Positions 6,320-7,114 of a stretch of DNA of 7,114 nucleotides are shown here, piece by piece; position 1 is the stretch's first letter, and every line of letters starts with the position of its first letter. The position numbers and the translations under genes were made by a program. This DNA is from Oscillibacter sp. (GTDB taxonomy: Bacteria; Bacillota; Clostridia; Oscillospirales; Oscillospiraceae), in NCBI GenBank assembly GCA_009773995.1, contig VSMY01000123.1, positions 1 through 7,114 on the forward strand. Reading direction: 5' to 3'. The notes below the pieces were generated by a model, which saw only the letters and a list, made by a program, of their open reading frames with translations, made no database searches and was not told the DNA's origin.

Positions 6320-7114
6320 TTACAGATCGTTCCGGGGCTTGAACACGCGGTTCGCCGCGTTGGACAGCGCCACGCCCAGCACCACAATCAGCATGGCGAT
6401 GGCGGAGCCGTAGTCCACGTTGCCCCGGTTGAAGGTCTGGTGATACATGTACGTGCCCGTGAGCCAGCCCTGCTCCTGGGGCATGCCCGCCCCGAACATG
6501 ACCCAGGGCAGGTCGAACACCTTCAGCGCCCCGGTGATGGCCAATACCAGGCAGGTGCAAAGCACGTTGCGCAGCAGGGGCAAGGTGATAAACCGCACCT
6601 TGTCCAAGCCCACGCAGCCGTCCAGGGCGGCGGCCCCGTAGAGGTCGGAGGGGATGTTGTTCAGCCCGGTGACCAGAATGACGAAGTAAAAGCCCACATA
6701 CTGCCACATGACGGGGGTAAGCATGGTAGCCAGGAAGTGGTCCGTATCCTTCCAGTCCACGTTTTGGGAGATGAGTCCCAGATTCGTCAGCAGCTGGTTG
6801 AGCATGCCGCCGTTGTACAGGAAAATCAGGTTGAACATCAATCCCAGGGCGGTTGCGGAGATGACGATGGGAAAGAAGTACAGGGTTCGGAACAACTGGG
6901 CCCCCACCCGGATGGAGTCCACCAGCAGGGCCAGGATGAGGGCGATCCCCACCTGGAAGACCACGGTGCAGACGGTAAGAATCAGGGTGTTTTTCAGCGC
7001 GGTGCCCAGGGCCGGGTCCGTGAACAGCTCCGCGTAGTTGGACCACCAGGGGGCGTTCAGCCCCTGGGCGGGGGTGCCCTGCGCGGTGATGTGGGAGAAG
7101 CTGTTGATAATGTT
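6320..7114 (-). CDS. Carbohydrate ABC transporter permease, MalF/UgpA-like (CUT1 family), N-terminus beyond the window
   Basis: This is the first membrane subunit of the same CUT1 importer. The frame is open from the stop (TAA at 6320-6322) to the window edge, giving 264 visible residues. The apparent start at 6964 is only an internal GTG. The 50 residues before it are real coding sequence: they include WWSNYAELFTDPALGTALKN, the typical extracytoplasmic segment before the second membrane helix of these permeases. The missing part is probably only about 30 residues with the first helix. The EAA loop is LYGAAALDGCVGLDKVRF followed by ITLP (visible residues about 158-179). It ends VFKPRNDL. The pairing with the MalG-like permease 12 nt downstream is standard. 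The substrate-binding protein gene would be expected just beyond the right edge. Confidence 0.93.
   Translation of the reverse strand, partial: NIINSFSHITAQGTPAQGLNAPWWSNYAELFTDPALGTALKNTLILTVCTVVFQVGIALILALLVDSIRVGAQLFRTLYFFPIVISATALGLMFNLIFLYNGGMLNQLLTNLGLISQNVDWKDTDHFLATMLTPVMWQYVGFYFVILVTGLNNIPSDLYGAAALDGCVGLDKVRFITLPLLRNVLCTCLVLAITGALKVFDLPWVMFGAGMPQEQGWLTGTYMYHQTFNRGNVDYGSAIAMLIVVLGVALSNAANRVFKPRNDL

Noticed and set aside
6320..6964. A complete 214-residue permease starting at 6964
   Set aside because: The frame continues unbroken to the window edge, and the extra 50 residues are typical permease sequence. The GTG at 6964 is internal.
6105..7046. A second long minus-strand frame across both permeases
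   Set aside because: It is an out-of-frame shadow of the permeases, rich in His, Pro, Gly and Arg, with no membrane segments.

Overview
This 7.1-kb window looks like chromosome from a GC-rich Firmicute, probably a Clostridia/Oscillospiraceae-type gut anaerobe. The reasons are strong AGGAGG-type ribosome binding sites, TTG and GTG starts, a type IV pilus assembly set with no outer-membrane genes next to it, an AgrC-like GHKL kinase, and a YesN-type regulator beside carbohydrate (CUT1) ABC permeases. The genus cannot be fixed from the sequence alone.

Left part (about 1-2943, + strand): a tightly packed type IV pilus operon, pilD-pilM-pilN-pilO. PilD processes prepilins. PilM (cytoplasmic, actin-like), PilN and PilO (each with one membrane segment) form the inner-membrane alignment platform. 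The spacings are 12 nt, 1 nt and a 4-nt ATGA overlap, so translation is probably coupled. No pilP or pilQ follows, as expected for a monoderm. A 13-bp hairpin at 3007-3038 probably terminates the operon.

Middle (3041-4512, + strand): a short gap with no clear promoter, then a TTG-started sensor kinase of the AgrC/HPK10 type. It has about six or seven membrane segments, an HDMRH phosphoacceptor box and a GHKL ATPase. It ends at a strong hairpin with A and T tracts on both sides, which can act as a terminator for both strands.

Right part (4654-7114, - strand, converging on the kinase): a CUT1 ABC transporter operon read right to left. It holds a MalF/UgpA-like permease (its N terminus lies beyond the window), a MalG/UgpE-like permease 12 nt downstream, and a short REC-AraC (YesN-type) response regulator 52 nt further on. 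The binding protein and a YesM-type kinase, if present, would lie beyond the right edge. The kinase and the regulator lie tail to tail but belong to families that do not normally pair.

I see no mobile element, CRISPR array, rRNA or tRNA. Nothing here amounts to a clearly new system. The points most worth following up are the orphan AgrC-like kinase beside the pilus operon, the structured segment after pilO, and the unusual kinase/regulator pairing.
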